Both the position numbers and the translations under genes were made by a program. The notes beneath the pieces were generated by a model, which was not told the DNA's origin, made no database searches, and worked only from the letters and a program-made list of their open reading frames with translations. This document shows, piece by piece, positions 13,601-23,800 of a stretch of DNA of 64,000 bases (position 1 is its first letter; each line of letters begins with the position of its first letter). Source of the stretch: Blepharisma stoltei (Eukaryota > Ciliophora > Heterotrichea > Heterotrichida > Blepharismidae); the NCBI GenBank assembly GCA_914767885.1, contig CAJZBQ010000051.1, positions 1 to 64,000 on the forward strand, read 5' to 3'.

Positions 13601-14276
13601 ATCTTTTAGGAGGAGGAGTCAAGCTTCTTTGTTTTTCCTGAAGTATGCTAGTTTCAACTGCTTCTTCTATTTCAAAAGATATGACCTCGTTGGTTATATT
13701 TGAGTTCTCAAGCTTGATCATCCCACTATTTGCTTCAAAAGCGTCTGCACCTTCCAGAGAGAATGAAGGAATGCGATTATGCGCAGTCAAAATTGGTTTT
13801 TCTGGGCAAGTTTCAGTTAGCTTAGGAGGAGCCTGGCTTTTGCTTCGAGTTCTTGTCCTCGCATGGCCGAATTTCTTTCGCAAGTCAGGGTCAGTTGGCA
13901 CGAATAGCGATTTTATTACCTTGCATCAGTCGTCGTGAGATTTTTTCGTTTCTGCATATAAGATGTAAATTCGTTCAATTGTGTCAATTTCAAACGGAAA
14001 ATTCCAATCACATCTGTCTTTTGGCTTTGGGCTTGGATCAAAGCCAATAATCTCCCTAATCTTATACGACTTCTCAGCAGTTGCTTTTGAATGATTGTCA
14101 GTATAATAAAATAAACCATGGATTAAATCAAGCACAAACCATCGTTTTGTGAAGTTTGAGACAAACCAAGTCACTTTCGGGTCTTGCTTTAGCTTTTTTA
14201 AATAGCTCTGCACAATCTTCGGGCCCTAATTTTTTCTTACTTTGTAATTGGGATCAACATTAAAACATTCAGTCAT
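10675..14276 (-). CDS. PH-domain protein with long Ser/Lys-rich tail (IES-interrupted)
   Basis: Starts at ATG 14276 with 12 codons, then a 15-nt intron (14240-14226), then a PH domain (about residues 16-118; KRWFVLDL and YYTD strands). The invariant Trp of the C-terminal PH helix is a TGA (DDWCKVIKSL). The rest is low-complexity, Ser/Pro/Glu-rich. A transposon at 12457-12847 interrupts it; joining at TA gives 'NITNEISEIPSFASNFAT' in frame. A second break near 11790 is closed by a tentative 88-bp IES (11770-11857), giving a product of about 1035 residues; without that, the 3' part (10675-11779) could be a separate gene. PH domains bind phosphoinositides or proteins at membranes, so a membrane-tethered scaffold role is an inference. 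Confidence 0.75.
11770..11857. other. Tentative 88-bp TA-bounded IES in the PH-domain gene
   Basis: The frame ending in a TAA at 11792 and the frame of 10675-11779 overlap but do not join. Removing 88 bp between a TA at 11858 and a TA at 11770 (similar flanks TAAAATCA and TAATAATCA on the minus strand) reconnects them in frame. Other TA pairs cannot be excluded. Confidence 0.35.
12457..12847 (+). mobile_element. Hairpin-ended MITE (copy 1), predicted IES
   Basis: A 391-bp insertion flanked by TTA on both sides. The left end is a near-perfect palindrome (CCTCCGTGAGCGAACAAAAT with its complement). The right end carries two direct copies of TTGTTCGCTCACGGAGGG separated by a GGGTTTTTGGTCAAAAA spacer. 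The AT-rich core contains TTATGTTTTAAAACGC and AATTATCACTTATATATC, found in the other copies. Excision between the TAs restores the PH-protein frame. Confidence 0.92.
14226..14240 (-). other. 15-nt intron
   Basis: GTAAGAAAAAATTAG on the minus strand. Its removal joins the MTECFNVDPNYK exon to GPKIVQSYLKK of the PH domain. Length, GT-AG ends and A at position 10 match the two other introns in this window. Confidence 0.9.
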
Positions 14277-15857
14277 CTTTATTAATAAGAGACATAAGAA
14301 TCGCAAGTTTGGTGAATTATTTAATTTCATAGAAGTAATACATTAATAGTTCTTGCTATAGGTTATTTAAATCATAATAATGATTATGCATTTGCTTCAG
14401 GAAGTTGCTACTTAGAAACACTTATTTTGGCCCAATTAATGATATAGATGCTATGGATTTGAGCAATTAATCTTAATAGTGGAAATTTTTTTTAGGAAAA
14501 TCATTAATATTTGCACTATGCCGGAAGTAGTGATAAAAAAGTTATTAATGTGGATAAACTTTTCATTATTAATTGCTCAATTTTAGTCTTCGTCTTGCTC
14601 CGCAGGATGCTAGCTGTGGTCATCCTTTTAATTCCAAGGACTTCGCGGTTATTCGGACTTCGGCCAATTTTATTGAGTGGAGGCAATGAATCTTCTACGT
14701 ACTGCAAGCTAGCCAGGAAAGCTCATAGGATGTATCTGCCTATGAGTTAACATCTGTGCGCTTTTGACTCTAAGGGTCTCTTTCCTCTGAGAGCCAAGGG
14801 TGAAAACCTAACTCCTCCACCTCCCTCCGTGAGTGAACAAAACCATTGGAAAAATCTCTATTTTTGACCAAAAAACCACCCTCTGTTAGTCATTAATGAA
14901 AAATTATATTGATATATATGTAATATCATTATAAATTTTTACAAATAGATTAATGTTTGCTTTAAAAATTATTTCGAATATGGATTTTTAAATTTTGAAA
15001 AAAAAAATGCTATAAAATTTATATATAAATTTTTATAAAATATCTTATCCTATGTAGAAAGGCCGCTCCTGACATTGTGGATCAAGATTCATAGCAAAAT
15101 CGAATTTCATAATAATAATAATAAAGTGCCAAAGATCGAAATTGCTTATTCCAATCTCACCATTTATAATGTGGATAAACGTAATAAAAAGAAGAGTTTA
15201 TCATTCAAAATCTAAAGATTTAGTGCAAGCGTAATTTATACCATATATTCAGCAAACTAACCTCTCTTTTAAGCCTATTTTAAGTTCAAAGAGTTTAAGT
15301 TGAATACCTTATCTGTAACACTATTTCAGCCGAATAATATTAAATCCCAATAAACCATTATTATCGGAGTGTTATACACTGCAGAATGGTCTATCACCTT
15401 CAGATTACAAAAGAAACCGTTGCAATCAATCTTTTTGAATTTAAGTTAAAATATGAAAATATAAGCATATTATTCTCTTTTAAGGAGTAATTAAACTTAA
15501 TAATTTAAAGGGAATGTTGAAGATATATTATTTAAGTTGCTCGCAATTGATCGGATTAAGAATAAAACTTACATTAAAAAAACAGATTTTATATCTCAGA
15601 AATCAAATATACAGTTTATGAAGACTTAAAGTGCTAATGTGATATGAAATAAAATTATTGGATCTTGATTTGTATAAGTAAGCTATTGAATCAATAAAGT
15701 GTAATAAATTTTAAATAAAATATTTAAAGTTCATTTCAGAAACAATTCTAATGCCAATACAAGCAGTTTATCTATATATTTATATTAATATTTTCTAAAA
15801 ATCTACTATAAAATTATCATAGATGCAATCTAATTCCATATAAATAATTTATAGAAA
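14277..15857. other. Intergenic region with GC-richer block and MITE remnant
   Basis: No supportable gene. 14580-14805 is a GC-richer block with local hairpins (GCTCATAGG ... CCTATGAGT; CTCTAAGGGTCTC ... CTCTGAGAG), similar in base composition to the retroposon-like insertions elsewhere in this window. 14809-15050 is a MITE remnant listed separately. 15050-15857 is AT-rich filler before the next gene. Confidence 0.55.
14809..15050 (-). mobile_element. Truncated hairpin-family MITE (copy 2, inverted)
   Basis: Starts with TAACTCCTCCACCTCCCTCC and the double terminal motif (GTGAGTGAACAAAACCATTGG, then GACCAAAAAACCACCCTCTG) in inverted order, followed by a decayed AT-rich core with TTTAAAAATTAT and TTATATATAAATTTTTATAA. 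The opposite, hairpin end is missing, so this copy is truncated at about 15050. Confidence 0.75.
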
Positions 15858-16676
15858 ATGAGTAGAAAAGCTCATTCAAACAGCTCAAAGTATCTTGATT
15901 CCTCTTATAGTGAAGATTTGAAGGAAATTTATAGTGAACGCATAAAAAGTCAACATGAATATCAGTCTGTTTCTGATTCACAAGAATGAATGTTGATAAA
16001 GAGCTGTCTTAATCCAGAGGCTTTTCCTATATTAAGTGCCTATCATCATATTGAAAATAGCGAAAATGGTTATTTTATTTCTAAACATCGAGATAGCCCT
16101 GATAATTCAATTTCGATATTTACCTTTGGCAGTCAATCTGCAAATAAAATTGATTACATTGTGCAAACTAATGGGCAAACTACCTACTCTTATGCAAGCA
16201 CAAAGAATCCAGGATACAATGGAAATAGAGTTTCTTTTGAATTTAAAGCTGATGAAAATAGGTATGTTGATGGCCACTGCATAGACCATGGGGACACACC
16301 ATCTGAAACTTTAAACCTTTATGGGAAATTATCGACTGAACATAGCGCAAACCATATACCAGAGCCATGAGATACTTATTGAGGCTTGCATTATAGAAAT
16401 TGGCTAGTTCGTAATTTAAGAAAAAGTTCTTTATCTTACAGCCAATTAGTATTCTATTCTGACACCCCGATTGTAACTAATTTAGGATCCCATGTTCCTA
16501 CAGGAGTTCTCTTTTTTTCTCATAGTCATGAAGGAAATTTGGAAGAAGGGTGGTCCATACCATGAGATAGTGAGATACATAGAAGATGCAAAGATCGAGA
16601 AAATTTTCAAAGGATGGGATTAAGAGAATATTCGTTAAATGCTCTCAATTCCCTCTTTAAATTAGAACAAAAATAG
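15858..16676 (+). CDS. Hypothetical protein
   Basis: A 272-residue frame from ATG 15858 to TAG 16676, open only if TGA is Trp (SQEWMLIKS, EPWDTYWGLHYRNW, SIPWDSEIHRR). The N-terminal 45 residues are polar and probably unstructured. The remainder is mixed with many aromatic residues, compatible with a globular, possibly enzymatic fold (HCIDHGDTPSET, VPTGVLFFSHSHEG). I recognise no family. It lies 84 bp upstream of the next gene on the same strand. No intron or IES is needed to read it. Confidence 0.75.
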
Positions 16677-16760
16677 GTAAAAATCCATTTTAGGGTAAAT
16701 TAACCGGAAAATTTATAGGTAAATATTTAATTTTTATATTAATAATTTTAATCTAATTTA

Positions 16761-18585
16761 ATGGAGGGACTGCAAGTAGAATGCTATTCAGACAGTTGGT
16801 AAGTTGAATTGATTAAATAGTTTAATTTAATTTTATATAAAAATAAATTAATATTCTTTATCAAAAATTAGCTACCTTTAAATTTGAAAAGTATTTTTTG
16901 TTCCAATTTAAAAGGGAAGCTAGCAAGCTCAAATCTAAAAGATATATTTTTGGAAGAAATATATCTCCAAAATCTTTTTCTCATATATCAGGCAACCTAG
17001 CTCACCCACCTCTCTGTTCGCGAAAAAAAAAAGTTTGTTCATTATATAGAGGATTTAATTTTTTTTTAAATTAAATATATAAAATTTCATAGTAAATATT
17101 TTTTTAGAATTTAAAAAGCATCCAAATTTGAAATAATTTGAAGCAAATATTACTTTAATTTGTAAAATTTATGTTTTAAAATGCAAACTTTTTAATATTA
17201 AACAGATTTCATTATACTAATTATAACTTATACATCAAAATATTTTTCATAAAAAATTTTCATATTGAAAAAATTGTTGTTTCACTCATGGAGGGTGTTT
17301 TTGAGCAAAAATAGGAATTTTTCAATGGTTTTGTTCGGCCATGGAGGGTGGGTTTTAGGCAAAATAGGGAATTTCCCAATGGTTTGTTCGCTCATGGAGT
17401 GTGAGGAGTAAGCAGCAATTTTTCTAATGCTTTGATTATGCCCAGTGTTTTGAAAGATCCTTATGATTACTTTTCGCTGTATCGTATGGAAGTACTCGCT
17501 GAGAGCGAGCACATTCCCATGTGATCCCTTACTCCCCCCTTCTATGAGCGAATAAAACCATTGGAAATTCCTATTTTTTAAGTAAAAACCCATCTTCTGT
17601 GATCGAACAAAAATGTTTTTAATATCAAAATTTTTTTTGAAAAAGCTATTTAGGTATATAAGTGATAACTATTATAACGAAATTCAATTGAATTTTAAAC
17701 GCTTGCATTTTAAAACATGAAATTTTGCAAATTAAATTAATTTCTCCATATCAAAAATTGCGAAAAAGGATTTTTTAAATTCGAAAATGAAAGTTTTACT
17801 ATAAAATTTATATCTAAATTCTTTAAAAACAAAAGTCCGTTAGCATACAAAATATTTTATTCGCTCACTGAGGGAAGCTAGAACTGCTGATTTTCTCTTA
17901 CTCTCTCCTTCTTTAAATTGAAACAAAAAATCCTGTTTCCAATTTAAAAGTGGGGTTATTTTTGTTTTTAAAACGTAAATTTTATATTCAAATTTAAATG
18001 TGGCTAAAGTACCAAAAAAATGCAAATTTTGCAGATGTGTTTTCTTCTTATTTAAAAGGGGAGCTAGATTGCAATTCTATCTCTCAAAGGTCTCGTCTAT
18101 TTGAAAAATTAGGATATTGGACAAAACGAACCTTTAATTATATTGAAGCCTTGCAAAGTAGCACTATTGACACTGGGATTAATTACAAAATGCTGATGCA
18201 GATTTGAAAAAAAGTAAAGGAAAAAGAGGATTTTGATAGAAATGGAATAATCCAAGACCAATTAAGACAAATAATAATTGGGAGTAAGGATGATGCAACT
18301 TTTGCGAGTATGATTAATAAAACTCTCAACAGTATGGGATTGGCAGAAGAAAGAAAGGATATTCAACTTCCTGATAATTCTCATGAGCCTCCAATTCTTA
18401 CAATCACTATTGGTCAAGGCAAAGGCTCTATTAATAAGCTCAAAACTCCATTATCAGAAGAAAACTTAAGTGGTCCAGCTACACTTGAGTTTAAGTTCAT
18501 GGTTAAGGACAAAAATTCGCCTTTGCAAAAACTCCGTACATTTTTAAACGTTAACAAATCACTATTGCAAAAGGATAAGGGATAA
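16761..18585 (+). CDS. Hypothetical protein split by a 1288-bp IES
   Basis: The 3' exon is open from about 18065 to TAA 18583-18585 (CNSISQRSRLFEKLGYW ... LLQKDKG). Its start is found upstream: ATG 16761 plus five codons (MEGLQV), joined at TA 16777 to TA 18065. The two junction sequences are near-identical direct repeats (TAGAATGCTATTC and TAGATTGCAATTC). The joined frame is 179 codons, a multiple of three, giving 178 residues. The protein is polar and helical in its first half; no family recognised. TGA codes Trp in LMQIWKKVKEK. Confidence 0.6.
16998..17411 (+). mobile_element. Hairpin-family MITE (copy 3), nested
   Basis: Left hairpin is degenerate (CACCTCTCTGTTCGCG). The core matches the family (TTATGTTTTAAAATGCAAA, AACTTATACATCAAAATA). 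The right end carries three, not two, direct copies of the terminal motif (CACTCATGGAGGG, CGGCCATGGAGGG, CGCTCATGGAG), separated by the GTTTTTGAGCAAAAATAGG-type spacer. Confidence 0.8.
17529..17880 (-). mobile_element. Hairpin-family MITE (copy 4), inverted, nested
   Basis: Begins TTACTCCCCCCTTCTATGAG and carries the spacer and second terminal motif in inverted order, then the complement of the family core (GCATTTTAAAACATGAAATT) and a final TTTATTCGCTCACTGAGGGA. Opposite orientation to copy 3, 118 bp away. Confidence 0.8.
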
Positions 18586-19175
18586 TAATTAAATGGCATC
18601 ATCGGATTTAGTTCTCTTCGAGAACTATTCCATTCTCAGGCAATTTTATTATGGGGTAATTATGCTAGAATGCTCTCCACATCTGGGAGAGACTTTGGAA
18701 TTTGGGTTTAGGAAGCAGTAAAAATATTAGACTAAATGTCCTGAGGATGGAACTCTTAGGCGAAATATTAGCTAGGAGAAATAATCGCGTTCCATGAAGC
18801 TAGGCTATTAGGAGTGCTTTTTGCTTCCGAACAAAAGGGTGGCGTGGAGCAATGCACATGGCTTAGTTAGGGTCCTATATGGCTATGCAACACACTCTCT
18901 GCAGAATCAGATGACAAATACCAATTAAGTAATAACAAAAAAATAAGGAAAGCATTGTCGAAGTCATAATTTCAGGCAATACCCAGTTTTTAACGGCTAG
19001 ATCTAAAGCTTTGCTAAGCGATTTCTTCAGCGAAAAAAAAATTCATATCATTTGCAGTAGCGAAAATCCAAACAGTTAAATTCATAAGAAATAAACTTCT
19101 GTAATGATAAAAATATAAAATCTTTATAGTGCTTGAAGAGCAGATTAATGTTATAACTGTCCAGATTTTCGTTAA
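18586..19175. other. Intergenic region with GC-richer block
   Basis: No supportable gene. 18650-18920 is GC-richer than its surroundings (GGGTGGCGTGGAGCAATGCA) and resembles in composition the retroposon-like insertions at 29139 and 33535, but I see no clear target duplication. Confidence 0.4.
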
Positions 19176-19454
19176 TTATTGTTTCTTTGCTCTCATGTTT
19201 TTGACTTTGAGCATTTCCTCTCTGTAAATCACATGCCTATCAACTTTTTTGTGATGCTCTTTATCCAGCAGATCTTTGTTGTGAAGAACAAAGCCTGACT
19301 CATTGGAGAAGTCAACTGTCTCATGAAAAGATGAATCAATCGTTGTTGTGAATTCTTTTACTCTTGGCGAATATTGAGGGAATATCGTGTTAAATGTATT
19401 TCTTCCTTTCATTGAGTGATTGAGTGTAGGGTCAATTACAGTTTTTGTCTCCAT
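19176..19454 (-). CDS. Small hypothetical protein, 92 aa
   Basis: A complete ATG-to-TAA frame (METKTVIDPTLNHSMKGRNT ... EEMLKVKNMRAKKQ) without intron or IES. The sequence is hydrophilic, His- and Lys-containing, with a basic C-terminus. No family recognised. Supported mainly by codon-like composition, a proper start, and position in a run of minus-strand genes. Confidence 0.6.
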   Translation of the reverse strand: METKTVIDPTLNHSMKGRNTFNTIFPQYSPRVKEFTTTIDSSFHETVDFSNESGFVLHNKDLLDKEHHKKVDRHVIYREEMLKVKNMRAKKQ

Positions 19455-19604
19455 TTATTATAACTGCGAGCATTGATTCTGGCTCTTTGTAAAGGCAATA
19501 TGATTAGAAATAAAGAATGGATTTTCATATGTAATGAATATGAAATAACAAATTTAAGTCATTTCTTATTAAATAAGTCACTTATTAAGTTTATTTCTTC
19601 CTAT

Positions 19605-19886
19605 CTAAGAGAAATCTGTCTGCCATTCTGCGTTTGCTGGAGATGCTCTTGGCCTAACAACTCCATCATCTCCTCTAAAGACATGCGGTCTTCCACCTAC
19701 AGAAGCTTGTCTGCCTGCGTTATCTCCTCCCATTTGAGGGAAGTTGAAGTTAATCTTAGGCATGGAAATGTTGTTCCACAAATAATAGCAGCAAACTCCT
19801 AGCAAGATTACAATTGCAACAGCCAAAATGACCATGCCAAGCCACATCAAGACCAGCCAAAGGCCTATTAAAACAATAAAAACCAT
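19605..19886 (-). CDS. Small membrane protein, 93 aa
   Basis: An ATG-to-TAG frame. Residues 2-40 are a long hydrophobic stretch (VFIVLIGLWLVLMWLGMVI followed by LAVAIVILLGVCCYYLW), enough for one long or two short membrane helices or an uncleaved signal anchor. The remaining 50 residues are polar and Gly/Arg-rich (GGDNAGRQASVGGRPHVFRG). No family recognised. The sharp hydrophobic/polar split argues for a real gene. Confidence 0.6.
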   Translation of the reverse strand: MVFIVLIGLWLVLMWLGMVILAVAIVILLGVCCYYLWNNISMPKINFNFPQMGGDNAGRQASVGGRPHVFRGDDGVVRPRASPANAEWQTDFS

Positions 19887-20814
19887 AGTATTTGCCTAAA
19901 TTCGAACTAATAAATCTATGGAAAAAGATCTCAGCAAATCATAGACAATAAGAATCCATTATTACCTGTAAATAATATCTCATAAGTAAATTTACTATAA
20001 ATTTTAACGGTAAAATTTGGTTATATCTACAATAGCAATGCAAATTCCTAAAATAGAAATCTGTGAGTATATGAAAAAGTGTCTAAATATAATGCAAGTT
20101 GAAGCCATAGATATGCTTCTTTTCGCGTTCTATATACTTATAAATAGAAATTAACATTGCCAAATTTTAAGAATTAATTTATTTATTAAAAAGAACAAAA
20201 ATGAATAATGATAAATAATAGATAAATTATCATTTTCATACTAAATAAAAATAATAAATAATAAATCAATAAAATAAATATATTTTAAATGAATACTAAT
20301 TTTTAAATTTTGGTAATATTAATAAACCCTGTTTGTTTTTCTATAAAATGACTGAAAAAAGATTTAATAATACTAAATTGATGAAACAATATGTCATTTT
20401 TACCTGCTAGTCAGGGTTTGCATTTTTACTTCTATTGAAAAACAGATTTTTTTTTATTACTCACAGATTTCTAATTAAGGAAATTGCATAGTTATTACTA
20501 GGTATGAGAAAAAAAAAATTTTACCATTAAGTTTTATATCATCTGTTACACAGATTTCTTAATTTGCAAGGCATGTGGGAAATTTCCCGACATGCTAAAA
20601 AATATTTCACATGTGAAGCCGGCATTTATGCAACACTTCACTTGTGGAATTTTTTTTTGACATGTGAGGAAATTTCTCACATGCCTTGCACAATAGGAAA
20701 TATATGCAACAGATTATAGTAAATTTACTCATTAGATTGATTATTTGTAGCAATAGTGGATTCATTTGACTATTATATGCTGAGACCTTTCCATAGATTT
20801 ATTAAGTTCGAATT
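19887..20814. other. AT-rich intergenic region with one MITE
   Basis: No gene seen. Contains poly-AT low-complexity sequence (20150-20330) and the inverted-repeat element listed at 20521-20735. Confidence 0.55.
20521..20735. mobile_element. MITE with long terminal inverted repeats (family 3)
   Basis: The arms around TTGCAAGGCATGTGGGAAAT and its inverted partner (ATTTCTCACATGCCTTGCAC) pair over about 25 bp strongly and extend weakly for about 60 bp in total (ATCTGTTACACAGATTTC against the complement of GAAATATATGCAACAGAT). The interior has a second CACATGTGAAG/CTTCACTTGTG inverted pair. No coding capacity, hence non-autonomous. Confidence 0.75.
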
Positions 20815-23800
20815 TTAGGCAATTCCTATGGTTTCGATCCACATATAGCGCCCCAGCCAAAGCCCAGTTGCAGTTCCTTTAAAGGTGTATGAGCCGGCCT
20901 TGAAGAAATCTTGCCCATTAAGAGCGATTTCTACATTGACTGAATCTTCATGCAAGTCCTTTCTGTTTATTTTTGTTTCTGGAGTAACACATTTAATGGA
21001 AGTTTTAGATACATAGACTGCCGGTACAGTTCCGTATTTTCCAAAGCGACACACTATGGCATGCAGTACGTCCAGTTCTCCTGAGCTCTTCCATCCAGTG
21101 ATTGCTGGGAAAAATCCTTGTTTTTCGTCAGCTGTAATGTTCAGCTCGTATCTTTGATCTACCCAGCCGTATGAAGGAACAATAGAAAGGACCTTAGGGT
21201 TGTCATAAAATCTGAATTTGTTATCAGTGTGGGTCCATGGGTGATATTTAGCCTCGCTAAAGCCGATTTCTAAAGGAACATCTAATGGCAATTGAGAGCC
21301 ATCTGGGATCTTGAAGCTGGCTGGAGACACGCAAATCATGTGGGAATCATCAACAACTTTTCCTTGGACTACCAAGTTGACACTATCAATGCCAAATCTG
21401 CATCTTGGGTCAGTGTTCTTAAATCCATATCCTCTAAGCATCACCTCAGTACCTCCTGCAATTGGACCTCCTTTAGGAGCTGAGTCCAAGAGGCCGTAGA
21501 CTGAATAAGTATGGTTGCTTGGAGCGTAATCTTGGCCATTTATAGCGACGCTGACTATAAGCTGAGTGCCATTCTTAGGTCTTTCCATTTGAGGAGTAAG
21601 ACATTGTACAACATTTTCACTTAGTTTCGTAGCATGGCTTGCAAATTCTCCTATCCTACAGGTCAAATTGGCTTGCTCGAAATCTGATTTGAATGGACCA
21701 CCATAAATAGTAATCAAAGACCCTCCAGAAACTGGTCCATTGTCAGGCTCAACACTTGAGACATTTGCTTGTCTGTAATATCGGAATCCATGCTCGAATT
21801 TTCTATAATCAACCCCATTCATAGTGATTTCGAAAGTTACTTCGCCTAAAAAGTCGTCCTTCATTGAAGCTGGCATTGGGCAGATCATGTAATTCCAGGA
21901 AATTGCAATTGGTCTGTATTCTTTATAGTCTAGAACGCAGGCTGCATTAGGATTTGGAATAAAGCCAGAGCCAAAAATGGTGATTCCTTTGTTTGAGCCT
22001 GTATTTGGCCCACTCAGAGGTCTTGCGCCATCTACTTGGAAGAAGAAAAATGAAGAATTGCTGGTGGTATAGTCTATACCATTAAAGGTAATATCAACCC
22101 TAGCTTCAGTGCCTGAGCCCCAGCCACCTGGTGAGGTGCAGTAAATTAAGGACTCGTTCTTGTAAAAGGCGTGGATGAACTTGTCTGGAGCGTTGATACT
22201 TACTGCTCTGAATCTGCACATGAACTCGTCTGGATTCGCTTGGCCAGTGAAATTGGACCCGTAAACTCCTATCATAGTGCCTCCAGTACTTGGCCCAGAT
22301 ACTGGCAAAATGTGGCTGATGAAAGGAACGTTATAGTACACAAAGATTTGTTCGCCATTTGTCCAATCAACTCCATTGAAGCTGACATCAAGAGGAACTG
22401 CTGCTGCAAGACCAGGCTGAGCTGGAGAAATGCACTTAACTCTTACGGTTGAGATGAACTCTCCTGGAACCACTTTTTCGCCAAATCTGCAGAGTGGAGT
22501 GCAGCCCATAGAAGGATAATTGATGTACCAAGCTCCTGCAAGAGTGACTTCAGTGCCTCCTGTGTTTGGACCACCATGTGGGAATATGTATTTAATGACT
22601 GGCTCCTTGTAGTAGAAATAAAGCAGTTTATTAGAAGTGTAGTCCCCATAGAATGTATAATTTTGCCCATAATTGTCCTCAAGATCGATATTATGGCCGA
22701 TTTCGACATAAACAAAGCCACCATGCGTGTTTTTGGTTGGGGTTGGTGCTGAGTACCCAGTCATAACTCCTGATGATGGGGAAAATAGCGTTTCTAAGTT
22801 CGCAGGTCTGGACTCAGTGCCCCACTTAAGATGCAAGTTCGTTAAATCGTTGAAGCCTGTGCCTAGAATAGTGATCTTGGTTTCTCCGCCATTAATCCCG
22901 CAAGCTGGTGTGATTTTCATTCCTTCAAGCTTCTCTTCGTATTTAAAGGTGAAGTTGCCCGAGTAATCTTTCCCATTAATAGTCAAGTCAATTTTCACAT
23001 CTTCAATGCCAGACCATGGAGGACTGAGACAAGTAATTGCATTAGAAAGACCATGGGAGTGGAATGGATAAGTGATGATGTTTCCTTCTACAGTGACAGT
23101 TTGATTTTTCCCTGTGAACCTGCACTTGACGATGACGTATTTTTCAATGAATTCTTTTTTGTTTCCGTCAGTGTTGTTCTCAGATCTCCAATGGAAATCA
23201 GTCTCAGTCACAATGTAGCTTCCACCGCTAGATGAGCCGCGATCTGGATTGATGCTCTTATATGTAGGCTCTTTGAAGTATCTGAATTTGTTATGAGAGT
23301 TAGTGAACTTTCTGTCTCTAACAGCTACTTCGATATCAAAACCTTCATCTCCAACTGGCTCCCCAGTGCTCTTGTAGACGATATCACTCTGTGCGAAAGT
23401 GGTGCATTGGACTTCGGTATCACTAATAAACTTTGCTTTGACAATGCAATCCTTGAATTTGCATAATAGAGGATTTTCCTTGCTTCCAAATCTGCATTCC
23501 AGCTCTGAGCCAGTGTCAGCAAAGCCAAATCCCATGGCACTCACATTGGTGCCTCCTTCCCTCTTGCCAAACTTAGGCACCACATCGAGCACAAAGGCAT
23601 CATAATAGGTATAGAACTTGTGATCGTTAGTGTAATCGTTGCCGTTCAACGTGATTTCGACTTCTACTGCTTCAGGTCTGCTTAGGTTAGGGATTTCACA
23701 GATAATGTGCTTGTCGTCTTTAAGGTAGCCTTTAGTGTAAATTGGGTAAGGTTTTGTCCCATATCTGCAAGCTAGCTCGTCACAGTTTGTGCTGAGGCAC

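Larger units (their letters stand above)
16777..18064. mobile_element. 1288-bp composite IES with nested MITEs
   Basis: Bounded by TA within near-identical 13-bp direct repeats. It contains a palindromic end of a second MITE family (16872-16925, CCTTTAAATTTG ... CAATTTAAAAGGG), two hairpin-family MITEs in opposite orientation (copies 3 and 4) and the other end of the second family (17890-18064, CTTTAAATTGAAACAAAA ... TATTTAAAAGGGGAGC). The order suggests MITEs inserted into an older MITE. Confidence 0.7.

Noticed and set aside
14511-14750. Overlapping frames on both strands
   Set aside because: Both are in a GC-richer hairpin-bearing block next to a MITE; neither has recognisable features.
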